A stretch of DNA of 64,000 bases from Crambe crambe. Its lineage: Eukaryota; Porifera; Demospongiae; Poecilosclerida; Crambeidae. The notes beneath the pieces were generated by a model. The model did not search any database and was not told the DNA's origin. It worked only from the letters and a program-made list of their open reading frames with translations. Below are positions 1 through 10,368 of the stretch, in pieces; positions within the stretch are counted from its first letter, which is position 1, and every line of letters starts with the position of its first letter. The stretch lies in contig OZ004589.1 of assembly GCA_963924555.1 (NCBI GenBank), positions 5,828,001 to 5,892,000 on the forward strand, written 5' to 3'. The translations under genes were made by a program, and so were the position numbers.

Positions 1-920
1 ATTACTAAGTAATATATAAATGCGCGCACCATGAAATAGCCAAATTCGCAAAAAATATATATATAGCACGTTCGCGTGATAGCGTGGATGATTTCTCACG
101 ATCCTTCGCCATCCGCTCACGGATGAAGTTCGCGCGAATTGACGTGAATTGACGTAAATACATGTAGTTGCACAAACATCGCTAGATTATGCGCGCGCGC
201 AAAGTTTAACACAGGTAGCTATTATACAGCATTTTGGACACTAGGCTTATCTAAGTGCATTAGGCTCATCTAGGTGCTTTGTGGTACAGCATTGCTTCCT
301 GCCTGGCTGGAATCACGACTTACATACTTATAACTCAACAGCAAATAACCTAACACAAGTGGACCTCAACCAGCAAGTGAGTATGTGTCCATCACATCAA
401 CCCCCTCATATCATAGTGTCAAAATGAATGAAGAAATAACTCTCCCCCTTCTCTATTTTCACACACACTATGAACATTTCAGCCACAAGTACCCATCCTT
501 TATTGCAGTCTACCACAAGTGAGAGAAACCACCTCATATCATAGGGCCACCTGTCCACAGAGAACCTTTCATAAGTGGTGAGGTTAGCTGTGGACAGGTG
601 GCCCTATGGCGGCACTATAGTCCATTTTCTCATACAAGGTTATTACTGTTAGAAACAGTATTTCTTTATTCTTGTGTGCAACTTATAAGCCCTTGATACT
701 ACTTCTATTTTACAAGTAGGAATTGCACGGCCTGCCACTCAAACATCTAATAGAGGTTAGTTATGGTCACTACAGTATAGTCAGCCTCACTGCATTGTGG
801 TAATATCATCATCTAGGCTGGTTCTGGTGGACTGTAATTGCATTCTCATTACTAGCCATTCTCTTTGCCTCCTCTTGTAAGTTATGCCATTTATAACCTC
901 ATCTGCTAATAATAGTAATA
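1..920. other. Spacer without recognisable gene
   Basis: I see no supported exon here. The stretch has CpG-rich short motifs near its start, a dispersed repeat containing GGCTTATCTAAGTG-like words around 242-290, two copies of a CCTCATATCATAG word (about 405 and 532), and the perfect hairpin listed separately at 541-607. Confidence 0.5.
541..607. repeat. Perfect 20-bp inverted repeat (hairpin)
   Basis: ATAGGGCCACCTGTCCACAG at 541-560 is matched exactly by its reverse complement at 588-607, leaving a 27-nt loop. It could be a tiny foldback element or a transcribed hairpin. No promoter or terminator role is shown. Confidence 0.85.
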
Positions 921-1879
921 ATGTTTCAGACATTGTACCATCCAGTAAAGGTGAGTGCACTGTGTTTGTTTCATGTATGTATGTTTCCTCACTGTATTCA
1001 GGACCTTCAGGTTCATGAATACTATCACTCCCTTAATATATTCACTATTGATTCCTGTATAGAGCAAACCTCTGTTGATCTGGGAAGGATTGATGCAACT
1101 ACTCGACTCGGTGAGTATAGTAATCTTCCTCATGCAGTTGGACAGAAATGATGTTTGACATATCTATAGAGTAACTAATGCCCCTTGGTTCTATCCACTG
1201 TACTGTAGATTTCAGGATGGTTGTCCATAAGGAATGAAAAATAGGTAGTGGTTTACAAGGACCTAAGAAACCCAATGAAGCTTCATACAAGGAGGATTTT
1301 GTTGTTGTTCTATCTCAGTTGAGGTTCTATACTCGAGGGTTTCATACACTACCTATGCAGTATGTATGTATTGTGAGTACACACAAGTGGAAGTATCTTT
1401 CACTTGTGCTGTATCTCATAAGATGCTGTGTCTTCACACACAGTATGAAAGTGCCAGGAAGTAAATTTGATGGGGGGACAACTTTGATACTAAAGAGTGT
1501 CCATTGTTATGCTTCTTTGTAATATGTTTTAGATAAACCTGAATTGAGTTCATTGGAGCATCTAAAGGGTCCTCACAGTGATGTCCGCATTATCCGTGAC
1601 AGTGGCGACTACCAAAAACTAGGAATCTGTTTGCTTAAATTACCAAATACAGCAGAATTAGAGGACATGGAAAGAGACTGCTTAGGGAAAACTTACTGTA
1701 TAAAATTAGCCATTTTCAACAAGTGGTTACAAGGTCAAGGAGAGAAGCCTGTGACTTGGAAAACACTGATTTATGTACTTGAAGAATGCATGCAACTGGT
1801 AGAATTGGCCATGGATGTAAAACTCATCATAGCATCAATACAGCAGAAAACTCCTGATGATGAGATACTTGCACGTTAG
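921..1879 (+). CDS. Small death-domain protein (three-exon model)
   Basis: Exons proposed at 921-944, 1002-1110 and 1533-1879. The first intron (945-1001, starting GTAAAG) is only 57 nt. The second donor (GTGAGT at 1111) is in phase 1 and joins in frame at an AG ending at 1532, forming an Asp codon followed by KPELSSLEHLKG. The last exon encodes about 115 residues that look like a death-fold domain: the core contains LAIFNKWLQGQG followed by VTWKTLIYVLEEC, the usual late helices of death domains that bind partners in apoptosis and NF-kB-type signalling. The stop is at 1877-1879. An alternative donor just before the stop could lead to another exon near 1990-2042 (ends before GTAAGT). The start Met at 921 is tentative and upstream exons are possible. 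In sponges such domains occur on adaptor and NLR-like proteins; that link is inference. Confidence 0.6.
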
Positions 1880-2627
1880 TATAATGATCGCACCAAGCAG
1901 ACATTTACTTAACCTCTTTTTGCTGCACACGCATGCATACTTGAGGTCATTACTGTGATTGAATAGTCTGAATTATTCTTATTATTGCAGGGGCTTCCTC
2001 AACTGTTACTCCTCGCTAGACCAACTTCAGGACAATCTAGTGGTAAGTCATCTAAGTTCTGAATACTTCCATAATTTTACTAGTAAGCAATCTCTCATGT
2101 CCTGAATGACTAAATGCAGGTCCTTCTGTTAACCCTTTACCTGATTAGGTGATCACACACGTACACAGTGCAGCCGGCCGGCCAGGTCCTTCTGTCAACC
2201 CTTTACCAGATGAGGTGGACGGCCAAGTTTTGTAATTATTTTGTCACGACTTCTATTCATGATTGAAATTTTAATATTCAGACACCACCACCCCTACCAC
2301 TACTTGTGTTCATTACACAAAAATTCTTTTATCAATTTATTATAATATACATTGTAATAATGAGAAGAGAAAACAAGTCGTGATTGAGGGAAGGATTGTG
2401 AGTACATTGACATGGGACTAGGAGAGGGAAAGAAAGGAATGGATTCTTGATTTGGAGTGTTCTCTACAGAACCAAAATTTGAATGAGGAGAAGCCCCCAT
2501 CACTGGCACAGGGACTGACAGTGGGCTCATGCACAAAAGAAGGAGGGTGGTGAGGTAGAGACAAGCTCCTGGAGAGAGTTGGGTTGCTGAACAGAGGGGG
2601 ATTATGGAGCTTATTTTGGGGACTCAC

Positions 2628-2811
2628 ATCATAAGTGGAATACCCACTGTCTGATTTGTAACTAGCCAACAAGAACAACTTGGATTCAATCTCAGCAGAG
2701 TGGAGAAACTGGTCAATCTGCTCACCAGACCAATCCTCATTCTCCGCTGGGAGTCCTAAATGTTTGATGAACTTATTATCCACGATGCTGCTGGGTTTGA
2801 TGAGGTGCCCC
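2628..2811 (-). CDS. Possible exon of an unknown gene
   Basis: On the minus strand an open stretch lies between an AG ending TTATCAG and a donor GTGAGT. It encodes residues such as LGLPAENEDWSGEQIDQF and ESKLFLLASYKSDSGYSTYD, which look like real protein rather than shadow frames: acidic, with a DSG-type phospho-degron-like motif. Reading continues open past the donor into a proline/serine-rich tail. I do not recognise the family. It could equally be the antisense of the plus-strand fragment that starts nearby. Confidence 0.3.
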
Positions 2812-2998
2812 TGATAACAGGGATATCAACGATGAAGAAGAGGGGGAGCAGAGAGATATCTGTCGTCCCAACATTCCAAGGTGTGGCTGGATCCCATCGA
2901 GCAATGGAGAATTGATAAGGAATCGGAAGAGACTGTTAAAATAATTATGGAGATGACCCCTTACCTAACACCACTAGAATGGGACATTGTTGTCTGAA
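2800..2998 (+). pseudogene. 3' exon-like fragment, copy 1 (frame broken)
   Basis: The frame starting GAPDNRDIND and the frame ending TPLEWDIVV then stop form one C-terminal-looking segment. Copy 2 at 6965-7078 matches it (GAPDDRDINEEEQRD ... VDLIKQWRI). Compared with copy 2, copy 1 lacks one A in a CCAAAGG run near 2880, so its frame shifts there. Differences between the copies are often synonymous in this frame, which supports past coding on the plus strand. Family unknown. Confidence 0.4.
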
Positions 2999-2999
2999 C

Positions 3000-3840
3000 T
3001 TGTACTGTGCTAGGGTTAGTATATTAGTACTGTGATTTAACTACTTGCAAAGTGTGTCTCATAAAATCATTTGAGGGGGAAAACAATGACATACTGCATA
3101 TAGTCTGTTCTCTCCAATAGTCCACACCTCCCAATAGTCCATTCTCTATAATAGTCCACTCTGACTCATGTGCTTTGAGGTACACACAGCATCTTTACAT
3201 GTATGTAGTGATAGAGGTCCACACAGTCTTAGTTTGCAGCATGCATGCACTTGAAGCTGCACTCACAGTTTGAAGTATGAGTATCTGAGAGAATAGTTCA
3301 TATCAAAGTCAGTGTCAGTGAGATTGTGTGACTGAAATGGTTCTAGAAGAGGAGCAGCAATGCATAAACATCCCTCCAGTTAGTGCTCTTGTGAGTGCAA
3401 GTACCTTGTGGTTCACCAACTGACTCTGAGATAAAATTAATATTGGAAGAGTCAAACGAGCTGAATCCTAAAACTGTAACTAACTGATCTGCCTATGGAC
3501 CATTTCCCCTTCTCCCTAATAGTCTGAACTATAATAATACATTAAAGAGAACAGACTGGAACACCATCAATTTTAAAGATCATAATGAAGTTCTCATGGG
3601 GAGGAGGAGGACAATGCTCCCTTACTACAATTATATGGGGAGGCTATTGCCCCCTTGGTGCCCCCCATGCCCCCCCCTGTGACGAAACACAGGGAGTTAA
3701 GGACCTTGTGTATAAGCCAGGAGGGTGTGGGAGTTTGACAAACTCACATCATGTAGTTGTATAGAGAGTCATTAGTACTATACTCACCCCTCTAACATGC
3801 ATTGATATGGCACAGAGAAATACAATGGAATTGGACCATG
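3000..3840. other. Spacer without recognisable gene
   Basis: No supported exon. A short triplication of AATAGTCCA words lies at 3117-3160, and G/C homopolymer-rich sequence lies at 3598-3680. Confidence 0.5.
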
Positions 3841-3849
3841 AATCAAATT

Positions 3850-4440
3850 ACAGGGTTTTCCCCATAGTGTTGTATCAAGTGGTTATTACAGGGTTTTCCT
3901 CACAGTATTTGTACTGTCTTATCAAGTGGTTATTACAGGGTTTCCTCACAGTATTTGTACTGTCTTATCAAGTGGTTATTACAGGGTTTTCCTCACAATA
4001 TTTGTACTGTCTTATCAAGTGGTTATTACAGGGTTTTCCTCAGTATTTGTACTGTCTTATCAAGTGGTTATTACAGGGTTTTCCTCAGTATTTGTACTGT
4101 CTTATCAAGTGGTTCTTACAGGGTTTTCCTCACAGTATTTGTACTGTCTTATCAAGTGGTTCTTACAGGGTTTCCTCACAGTATTTGTACTGTCTTATCA
4201 AGTGGTTATTACAGGGTTTTCCTCACAATATTTGTACTGTCTTATCAAGTGGTTATTACAGGGTTTTCCTCAGTATTTGTACTGTCTTATCAAGTAGTTA
4301 TTACAGGGTTTTCCTCAGTATTTGTACTGTCTTATCAAGTGGTTCTTACAGGGTTTTCCTCACAGTATTTGTACTGTCTCATCAAGTGGTTATTACAGGG
4401 TTTTCCTCACAGTATTTGTACTGTCTTATCAAGTGGTTAG
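3850..4440. repeat. Minisatellite, about 13 units of 44-47 bp
   Basis: A unit containing TATCAAGTGGTTATTACAGG followed by GTTTTCCTCACAGTATTTG is repeated head to tail about 13 times. Units vary by presence or absence of a CA pair and by TTATTAC versus TTCTTAC. All three frames stay open because of the repeat, so the long open frames here are not evidence of protein. There are no unique spacers, so it is not a CRISPR. Confidence 0.95.
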
Positions 4441-4716
4441 TTATGGTAATTAATACTTTAAGTGGTCCTTCCATCTAAAGAATGTTTGGGATGATCCGCA
4501 TGTGAGGAATAATTCTCTGTATGTGGAGTAACTTTCTATGTGCAACTGATTGAAATGTTCTGATCAACACATCAGCTTAACCGAAAGGTGGTATGTGCCT
4601 AAATTTAACAGGGCGAAGGTCAAAGTTTATAATTAAAAAAAAGTGGTGGGTAAATACCTGACCTAAGACTCCACCCATGAGTGCAGCTGACTCTCAGGCC
4701 CATATATATACTCTAA

Positions 4717-4717
<1 letters not shown>

Positions 4718-4768
<51 letters not shown>
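4718..4768. repeat. (TA)n microsatellite
   Basis: A run of about 25 TA dinucleotides. It is followed by a dispersed word CACTCTAAAATGCCCCAGGC that recurs near 26753 and 55958, also beside TA-rich sequence. Confidence 0.95.
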
Positions 4769-4770
<2 letters not shown>

Positions 4771-4957
4771 TCTAAAATGCCCCAGGCACTAGCATATGTA
4801 CAGTATGTGTATGCATAATACAGTATATAGTGAACACTGGGACCAGTTATTTTCCTTAATGGAGGGGGTTCCACTCTTCAGAGGTTCACTTTGTATTGGC
4901 AGTATATATGGTTTGGTTCCTTGGAAAATGTCCCTAATAGGGTAGGGAGGTTTTTTG

Positions 4958-6861
4958 CACTGTGTCCTGAGTTCACTATAGTCAGGTCAATTCTGTCAGA
5001 TTTTTCATGAAATTGAAAAAAACTGGACCAAAGTGTATAAACTTGCACAGTGATTTATCATTGTATACTGAAGCTTTTTGGAAGGGGTTCCATTTATTTC
5101 TTCTCACAGGATCAGAAATATGAAGTTTCCAACATTTTGTATCTTCCATTGCGATATGCACGAAAATTTTATTTTTCGCGCGACCAATACAATGTATGGT
5201 GAAAACGCGCGAATATTACAAAGCGCGAAAATATATTAGGCGGTTTGCAGGTGTCAAAGTGATTGATGGTCCTGCGATTGTACATTCATTGTCCACCTCC
5301 ACTGTTAAAACATTTGACCAATATGCTGATGAAATATTTGTACCGTGGACTGTAGACGCACTTCACAACTGCGATAGGATCGACATTGTTTGGGATCTTT
5401 ACAAAATGTCCAGCCTCAAAGAATCAACCAGGCAGAAGAGAGGCAAAGGTATTAGAAGAAAAGTTAGTGGACAAGCCAAGCTACCAACTAATTTTCCAGA
5501 CTTTCTTCGTGATGCAAAGAACAAAGAAGAACTTTTTAGTTTCCTTTCTAGCAGAGCATCCACCCACATTTACCCTGTTGGGAAAGAAGTTTATATCACA
5601 TCAGGTATGATACTAATTGTAGATTTGCAAATTACAGTCATGAATATTATGTTCACTTAATTTACAGGTTCATCTGTAGTCTGCCAAGGAACCAGTAGAA
5701 CTATGATGGAATGTGATCATGAAGAAGCAGACACCAGAATCTGTGTACATATAATGGATGCATTGGATAATGGAGCAAAGAAAGTCTATGTAAGAACTGT
5801 AGATACAGACGTCATTGTTGTACTTGTGGGAGTTTTCAGTGAACTACAGAAGAAATGCACAGATATTGATGTATGGGTAGCCTTTGGCATGGGTAGGCAC
5901 TTTCACTTCTACCACGTTAATACCATCTGCCAGCATCTTGGTGAACGGAAATCCAAAGCCTTATATACCTTATTTTCATGCTTTCACCGGCTGTGATACG
6001 AATTCTCAATTTCTTGGTAAAGGGAAAAAATCAGCATGGACATGCTGGAAATCGCTAGATGCTGCTACTGAAGCATTTCTTCATGCTTTTGAAAATCCAT
6101 TTCAGTTATTGGAGATATCTTCACCCACATTTACTCTGCTTGAGAACTTTACATGTATCCTGTATGATAAAACTACCTGTATTTGTCATGTGAATGAATT
6201 GAGACAAGAGCTTTTTTCCAAGAGAGCAAAATTGATGGAAAATATTCCACCAACACAGGTATTGCTATACCCCTAATCATAGTCTTTGTGTTTGTTCACC
6301 ATGTTTTATTATTTTAGGCTGCATTAGTTCAGCATTGTAATAGAGCTCTTTACCAGGTATCAATATGGACTACCTCTCTGAGAGCACAACAGAATTGCCC
6401 ATTGCCTGATGGATTTGGCTGGAAGGTGGAAGACAATAAATGGAAACCAGTGTGGACAGATTTACCAGAAGTAGCAAAAGCCTGCCAAGAACTCTTGAAG
6501 TGTGGCTGTAAGGCTCATCCTCTGTGTACCAGAAGATGCAAGTGCAGAGATGCAGGTCTCTCTTGCACAGCATTGCGTAATTGTGGGGGACATTGTGACA
6601 TGTGAACAATATAATTATTATTTTCGCTTTTTAAAATTTTGCTATATAAAGTCTATTGATCGCGAAAATTTAAAAGATCGCGCATATCGCAAAACAATTG
6701 ATAAACTTCCTCTGTGCCTCATTTCTCACCAAAAAAGCTAAGCAGGTGGCACCCCTTCCAAATTGCTTTAGTATAGGCTAGTAAATAAGTTTTATGCTTT
6801 GGTCCAGAAATTTTTGATCAAAATCAGAATTGACCTGACTACTAAGAGAGGTCCCACTGTA
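4958..6861 (+). mobile_element. Candidate DNA transposon with ~200-bp inverted repeats around a CXC-domain gene
   Basis: Sequence left of the gene (about 4958-5195) is matched, inverted, by sequence right of it (about 6640-6861). Shared blocks include AGTCAGGTCAATTCTG, CTGGACCAAAG, GGAAGGGGT and TTGCGATATGC plus a CG-rich inner segment. The arms are diverged but colinear over about 200 bp. The outermost right end reads GGTCCCACTGT; the left end is less certain, and I could not fix a target duplication. The only gene inside is the three-exon CXC-domain gene, so it is the obvious transposase or cargo candidate. Ends are approximate. Confidence 0.6.
5196..6605 (+). CDS. Tesmin/CXC-tailed protein, metazoan family of unknown function (three exons, one frameshift)
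   Basis: Exons 5196-5604, 5668-6258 and 6318-6605 join with matching phases (GT-AG at every junction). The middle part has CDHEEADTRIC and RTVDTDVIVVLVG, an acidic pattern reminiscent of FEN1/Asteroid-like or PIN-like nucleases, then FHAFTGCDTNSQFLGKGKK. The C-terminus has clustered cysteines (CGCKAHPLCTRRCKCRDAG, then CGGHC) like the Tesmin/TSO1 CXC DNA-binding fold. I recognise this as a family common in cnidarian and sponge genomes, usually longer at the N-terminus. Here the conserved part begins after a TTTGCAG acceptor-like site near 5250, so this copy is probably 5'-truncated. A single-base frame change near 5965 interrupts exon 2. The flanking inverted repeats suggest it is carried by a transposon. 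Confidence 0.65.
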
Positions 6862-6964
6862 CAACTGCTCCAGTTGTAGGTGGCTAGACTTATCTAAGTG
6901 CTTTGTGGTAAGCATTACAGCTTCACTTACATAACATATGAGTGTGGGTTTTGATGCTACACAC

Positions 6965-7078
6965 AGAGGTGCCCCTGATGACAGGGATATCAATGAGGAG
7001 GAGCAGAGGGATGTCTGTTGTCCCGATATTCCAAAGGTGCAGGTGGATCTCATCAAGCAATGGAGAATTTATACCTAA
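6965..7078 (+). pseudogene. 3' exon-like fragment, copy 2
   Basis: An acceptor-like ACACAG is followed by a frame reading GAPDDRDINEEEQRDVC and VDLIKQWRIYT, then a stop. It parallels the fragment at 2800-2998, without that copy's missing base. A dispersed GGCTAGACTTATCTAAGTGC word lies just upstream. Function unknown. Confidence 0.35.
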
Positions 7079-7079
7079 A

Positions 7080-7700
7080 GGAGAAGAAACCACTAATTAA
7101 AGACTGTACTTACTCTATCCCCAAATTTCAATATCTCCTGATTAAAGGGACTGCCTCACAACTAGTTTTTAGACCATGAAAATTTGAGCTATCATCCTAC
7201 AAGTGCCTAGTTACCAATGAACTCAATCAGGTCAAGAAGCTCGTTACTACAGGACATTAAAAACAAAACATGGTGGGAAAGAAGTATACAATTGGATGAA
7301 TCTTCTAGAGAAAGAAATGAAGTAAAGAGGAAGCAAGAGACTTCTTCCTGACCTGAGGTTAGTTTAAGGAGGTGAGCATCTGCTGGAGGAAGCAAGAGAG
7401 AAAGTGCGTACCCTACTTTGAGGTCAATCATTAGGCAGGCCACATTAATCTTTCTCCCAAGAAATGTAGACAAGTGGTTTTATGTTTGCTTGTTTTACAA
7501 GTAAGGACACTTGTGATGGAGTAGGAAAGGAAGAAGATTTTACTCGTTGAAACACACAAGAATCTCCCTTAGCATTGTCCCCCTTTAACTTTACTGCTTC
7601 TCACCTTGTGTTTCAACTTGGTGTTGTTGGCACTGGGCAGGTAGGGGTGATGTCCTCAGTCTGTGTCGTCTCCAAGTGATTGGGCCTCTGCATGACCAGG
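7080..7700. other. Spacer; weak open frames only
   Basis: Short open frames exist on both strands (plus at 7216, minus at 7207-7473), but none shows a domain or clear splice signals. Confidence 0.4.
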
Positions 7701-7707
7701 GACTGCC

Positions 7708-7899
7708 TCACTTGAGGGGTTGAAGTCTAGCCAAGGGAGACCACTTTAATGTCACTGCTGGGTGGACGACCTGTGAGTGGATCGCCAGCCTCTTGCGTGA
7801 GAAGAAGCTGAGTTCACAGCCAGGGTGGGGGCAGTTGTACCCATGTTGGTGAAGTGCACGTTGTAGACACTCTCTGAGGCAAATTTCTGGTGGGAACAA
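7708..7899 (-). CDS. C2H2-like zinc finger fragment
   Basis: The minus frame contains YNCPHPGCELSFFSRKRLA followed by IHSQVVH, that is C-x4-C, a hydrophobic core, then H-x4-H: a single classical-type finger. Only about 60 residues are open and no partner exons were found, so this may be one exon of a larger gene or a fragment. Antisense shadow coding is not excluded. Confidence 0.35.
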   Translation of the reverse strand: MFPPEICLRECLQRALHQHGYNCPHPGCELSFFSRKRLAIHSQVVHPAVTLKWSPLARLQPLK

Positions 7900-8207
7900 T
7901 ACTGGATGACAAGGTGGTCTTTCTTCTAAGTTAAAGTTCCTTTGATCTGACCACCCTTGGAGTCCTGATTAGAGGGTGGTGGGTAGATTGTATTGATATG
8001 CATCGGAACGTTTTCTTGCAGTCATGATGACTCCTTACCCCAGGAAATAATAACCGACTCTAGTAATACTATTTAGTCAAGAATAACTTTAATACTGTAT
8101 TCCTTCACAGAGGGTTTCAGGTCTGTGTCCAGGGAGCCTGAATCTGCTTAGCAGCTCAGACAAAACACCTTCAACTAGGCTATAGTTGTATTCTTCTGTG
8201 GGCTGAG

Positions 8208-8454
8208 AGTCTGGCATCACTAGTCTCGCGCGGGCCAGACTCTGAGTCTGGCCCGCGCGAGACTAAGCTTTTCTAGCCCTAGCCCTCCCCCCAAAAAAGA
8301 AGAAAAGCTGGGCTGGCGACGCCAGACTAGTAGGCTGAGGACAAGAAGCAAGGTTGAGATGTGCCATCACTTATCTGTACAGTTGCTAGCCAAGGTAAAG
8401 TGATGTAGTGTCTGGCATAGCACTAGCTGTCGGTGGGCGGTGCTATGCCAGACT
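8208..8454. repeat. AGTCTGGC-type foldback sequences
   Basis: At 8221-8242 and 8244-8265 a 22-bp CG-rich arm (TAGTCTCGCGCGGGCCAGAC, then TC) is repeated perfectly inverted with a 1-nt spacer, an almost ideal cruciform. At about 8411-8454, GTCTGGCATAGCAC pairs with GTGCTATGCCAGAC around a short loop. Both carry the AGTCTGGC/GCCAGACT ends of the MULE-like family described elsewhere in the window. Confidence 0.85.
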
Positions 8455-8596
8455 AGTGAAGGGGTGTGGCAACACAGGTTCCGGACACTTCCGCAGCACT
8501 GGATCCAGTGCTAGTGCAAGTGTCCGGGAACGGTTCACCAGGTTGCGTCATCCATCGTCATCTACTTAATTGCCTCTTATAGCTTACTTCAGTACC

Positions 8597-9611
8597 ATGG
8601 CACCCGAACAGGTGAGCTGTACACAACCAAATCTGTACGGTGACGTATTCCAACTGAATGATATTCGCTCCTGTATAAGGGACATGCGCAGTACAGATAC
8701 ATGGATGCTCTAAATTTAGCACTGTATCAGCAAAGAGTTTCTCCCCTGTTTTAATAATGTATGCACATTATTGAATCAACCTGCAATTCTCTTCATCGGT
8801 ACTGTGCTGTACAAAATCAGGCTACTTACAACGATGTGCACATTAGTGATTAAGTATTGTGCCAATTTTGAGTGGGAAGTAATATTGCTGAAAACACAAA
8901 GAAATTGGACATTAAATGGTCGCCTGAGGCCGAGAATCTTCGTGGGAAATATAGGTAGCTAAGTAAGATTGTAATAACTCACTTATACCAACTTACTATT
9001 TAGACCCAGGCCATATAAGCTTCCTCAAGGCCACAGCAAACTTAGGTAACTAGGTAGTAGCTATTATTTTTTATTGCATTATTGTCATCATCATTATTGT
9101 TTAACAGTAATGAAAAAGAAAATATTCCTCAAGGGGACGAAACAGGATGGCTATCTACTAGAAAGTTAGCTAGCTACAAGGTCGCTTATATAGCAATGCA
9201 TATTTTTTCTGAATTTTAGAAGTAGACTCAAGAATCCACCAGATTTTATCTTAAAGCCTGGAGTAGATCAGTGTACCCCGAGAAGACAAAGGTTGGTTAA
9301 AGGTAGCTATATCATTATAGATATGAATGGCTTGAATATAATTACAGGAAATTCAAAGCCTTCCCAATTAGTTCTCCGTCCCCGAAACAGAAATGGTGAT
9401 GAAAGATATTGTTGTGAGGAATGCAAAACAGTAAGTGCAAGCAATTTTGGAAATTATTCATGTTAACTGATTATCCTATCAGTGGTACAGTAATGATCCT
9501 GTGTACTCAAGTGACAGTGAGCATCGACAATTGACATGCAGGCACAAGGAACCACCACGTCCACCAACACCACCTGGCCTTTGGGACATTAGCTTCCCAG
9601 ATGACTCTTAA
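8597..9611 (+). CDS. Small protein with CtIP/Sae2 C-terminal-like domain
   Basis: The two 3' exons are well supported: 9348-9430 and 9483-9611, joined in phase 0 at GTAAGT...CAG. They encode ERYCCEECKTWYSN, LTCRHKEPPRPPTPPG and GLWDISFPDDS, then stop. The CxxC, the later C-x-H and the PPTPP(G)LWDISF run match the C-terminal signature of CtIP/Com1/Sae2, cofactors of Mre11 in DNA double-strand-break end resection. Earlier exons are less sure: a start ATG at 8597 before GTGAGC, and segments 9004-9045 and 9220-9291 (RLKNPPDFILKPG). The last of these does not join the next exon in phase, so the 5' half of the model is incomplete. The protein appears much smaller than vertebrate CtIP. Confidence 0.5.
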
Positions 9612-9709
9612 AGTATTCATTGATAAGAACATGGTGTTAATGATTATCATAAATTAGTCTAAATCAGCATGAAATCGTAGGAGTAGCAGTAGTTATAATA
9701 ATTCCTTCT

Positions 9710-10099
9710 TCAGCATGGTTCTTCATCAAAGTCAGAGTTGACATAATTATTACTTTCATCAATATGCACATAACCATCCTCCTCTACCACTTCACTGGAT
9801 CCACTCTGTTCATTTTGTTCCATAAAGATACCACTCCCAGTATTGTTGTAATCAAAATGACTATCCTCTTCCATGATTGTAACCCATGTATCTTCACTAA
9901 TAGAACCATATTGCTTATCTATCCAATCCCTAAAAGCTGCATAGAAATTAGTGGATGGAACAAAGGAACTCTCTCTGATGAATTTTCTCTAGAGAGATGA
10001 AAATAAATCCATTTTTATTAGCATAGGCACATTGCACACTATTGACACTAACCAAGATGGCCAGATGATTAAGATAAATACTGCCATCAGTTCCACATT
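9710..10099 (-). CDS. Acidic protein of unknown family (two 3' exons)
   Basis: The minus strand has an uninterrupted frame from 9988 down to a stop at 9710 (92 residues) with no early Met. It begins RKFIRESSFVPSTNFYAAFR, continues DWIDKQYGSISEDTW, and ends in a strongly acidic tail (VVEEDGYVHIDESN, SDFDEEPC). A 64-nt intron with TGCTAAT as a good branch point precedes it. The exon before (10099-10053) reads CGTDGSIYLNHLAIL and joins in phase 0. Upstream exons lie beyond and were not found; a MITE sits at 10369. Length, composition and splice signals argue for a real gene, but I do not recognise the family. Confidence 0.5.
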
Positions 10100-10368
10100 C
10101 TGATGTGTCCAATTAGCTAGCTAACTAACTGCTGTATGTTTTACATGGAAGTTATGTAACTTAGCACTGAGTATGGTCTCTGAGCACATTTTGGTCTCCC
10201 CAGTGTGGAATCCGGTAGCTAAGCTACATGTAGCACTTCTGGATATTGATAATAAAAATGTATACTTTGAATTTACTTGACGGTTCCTTAGTATTATAAC
10301 TCTCTGAATTTCAAAGCATAATTGCGTGTTGATTTTGGTGGTGGTTCTTATGTATGTGTAATGCTCTA

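Noticed and set aside
3850-4440. CRISPR-like regular repeats
   Set aside because: Repeats are contiguous with no unique spacers, and the rest of the window is clearly eukaryotic.
3807-4478. Three overlapping long open frames rich in YLYCLIKW-type repeats
   Set aside because: They are different readings of the ~46-bp minisatellite; frames stay open because the unit lacks stops. No start context, splice signal or domain.
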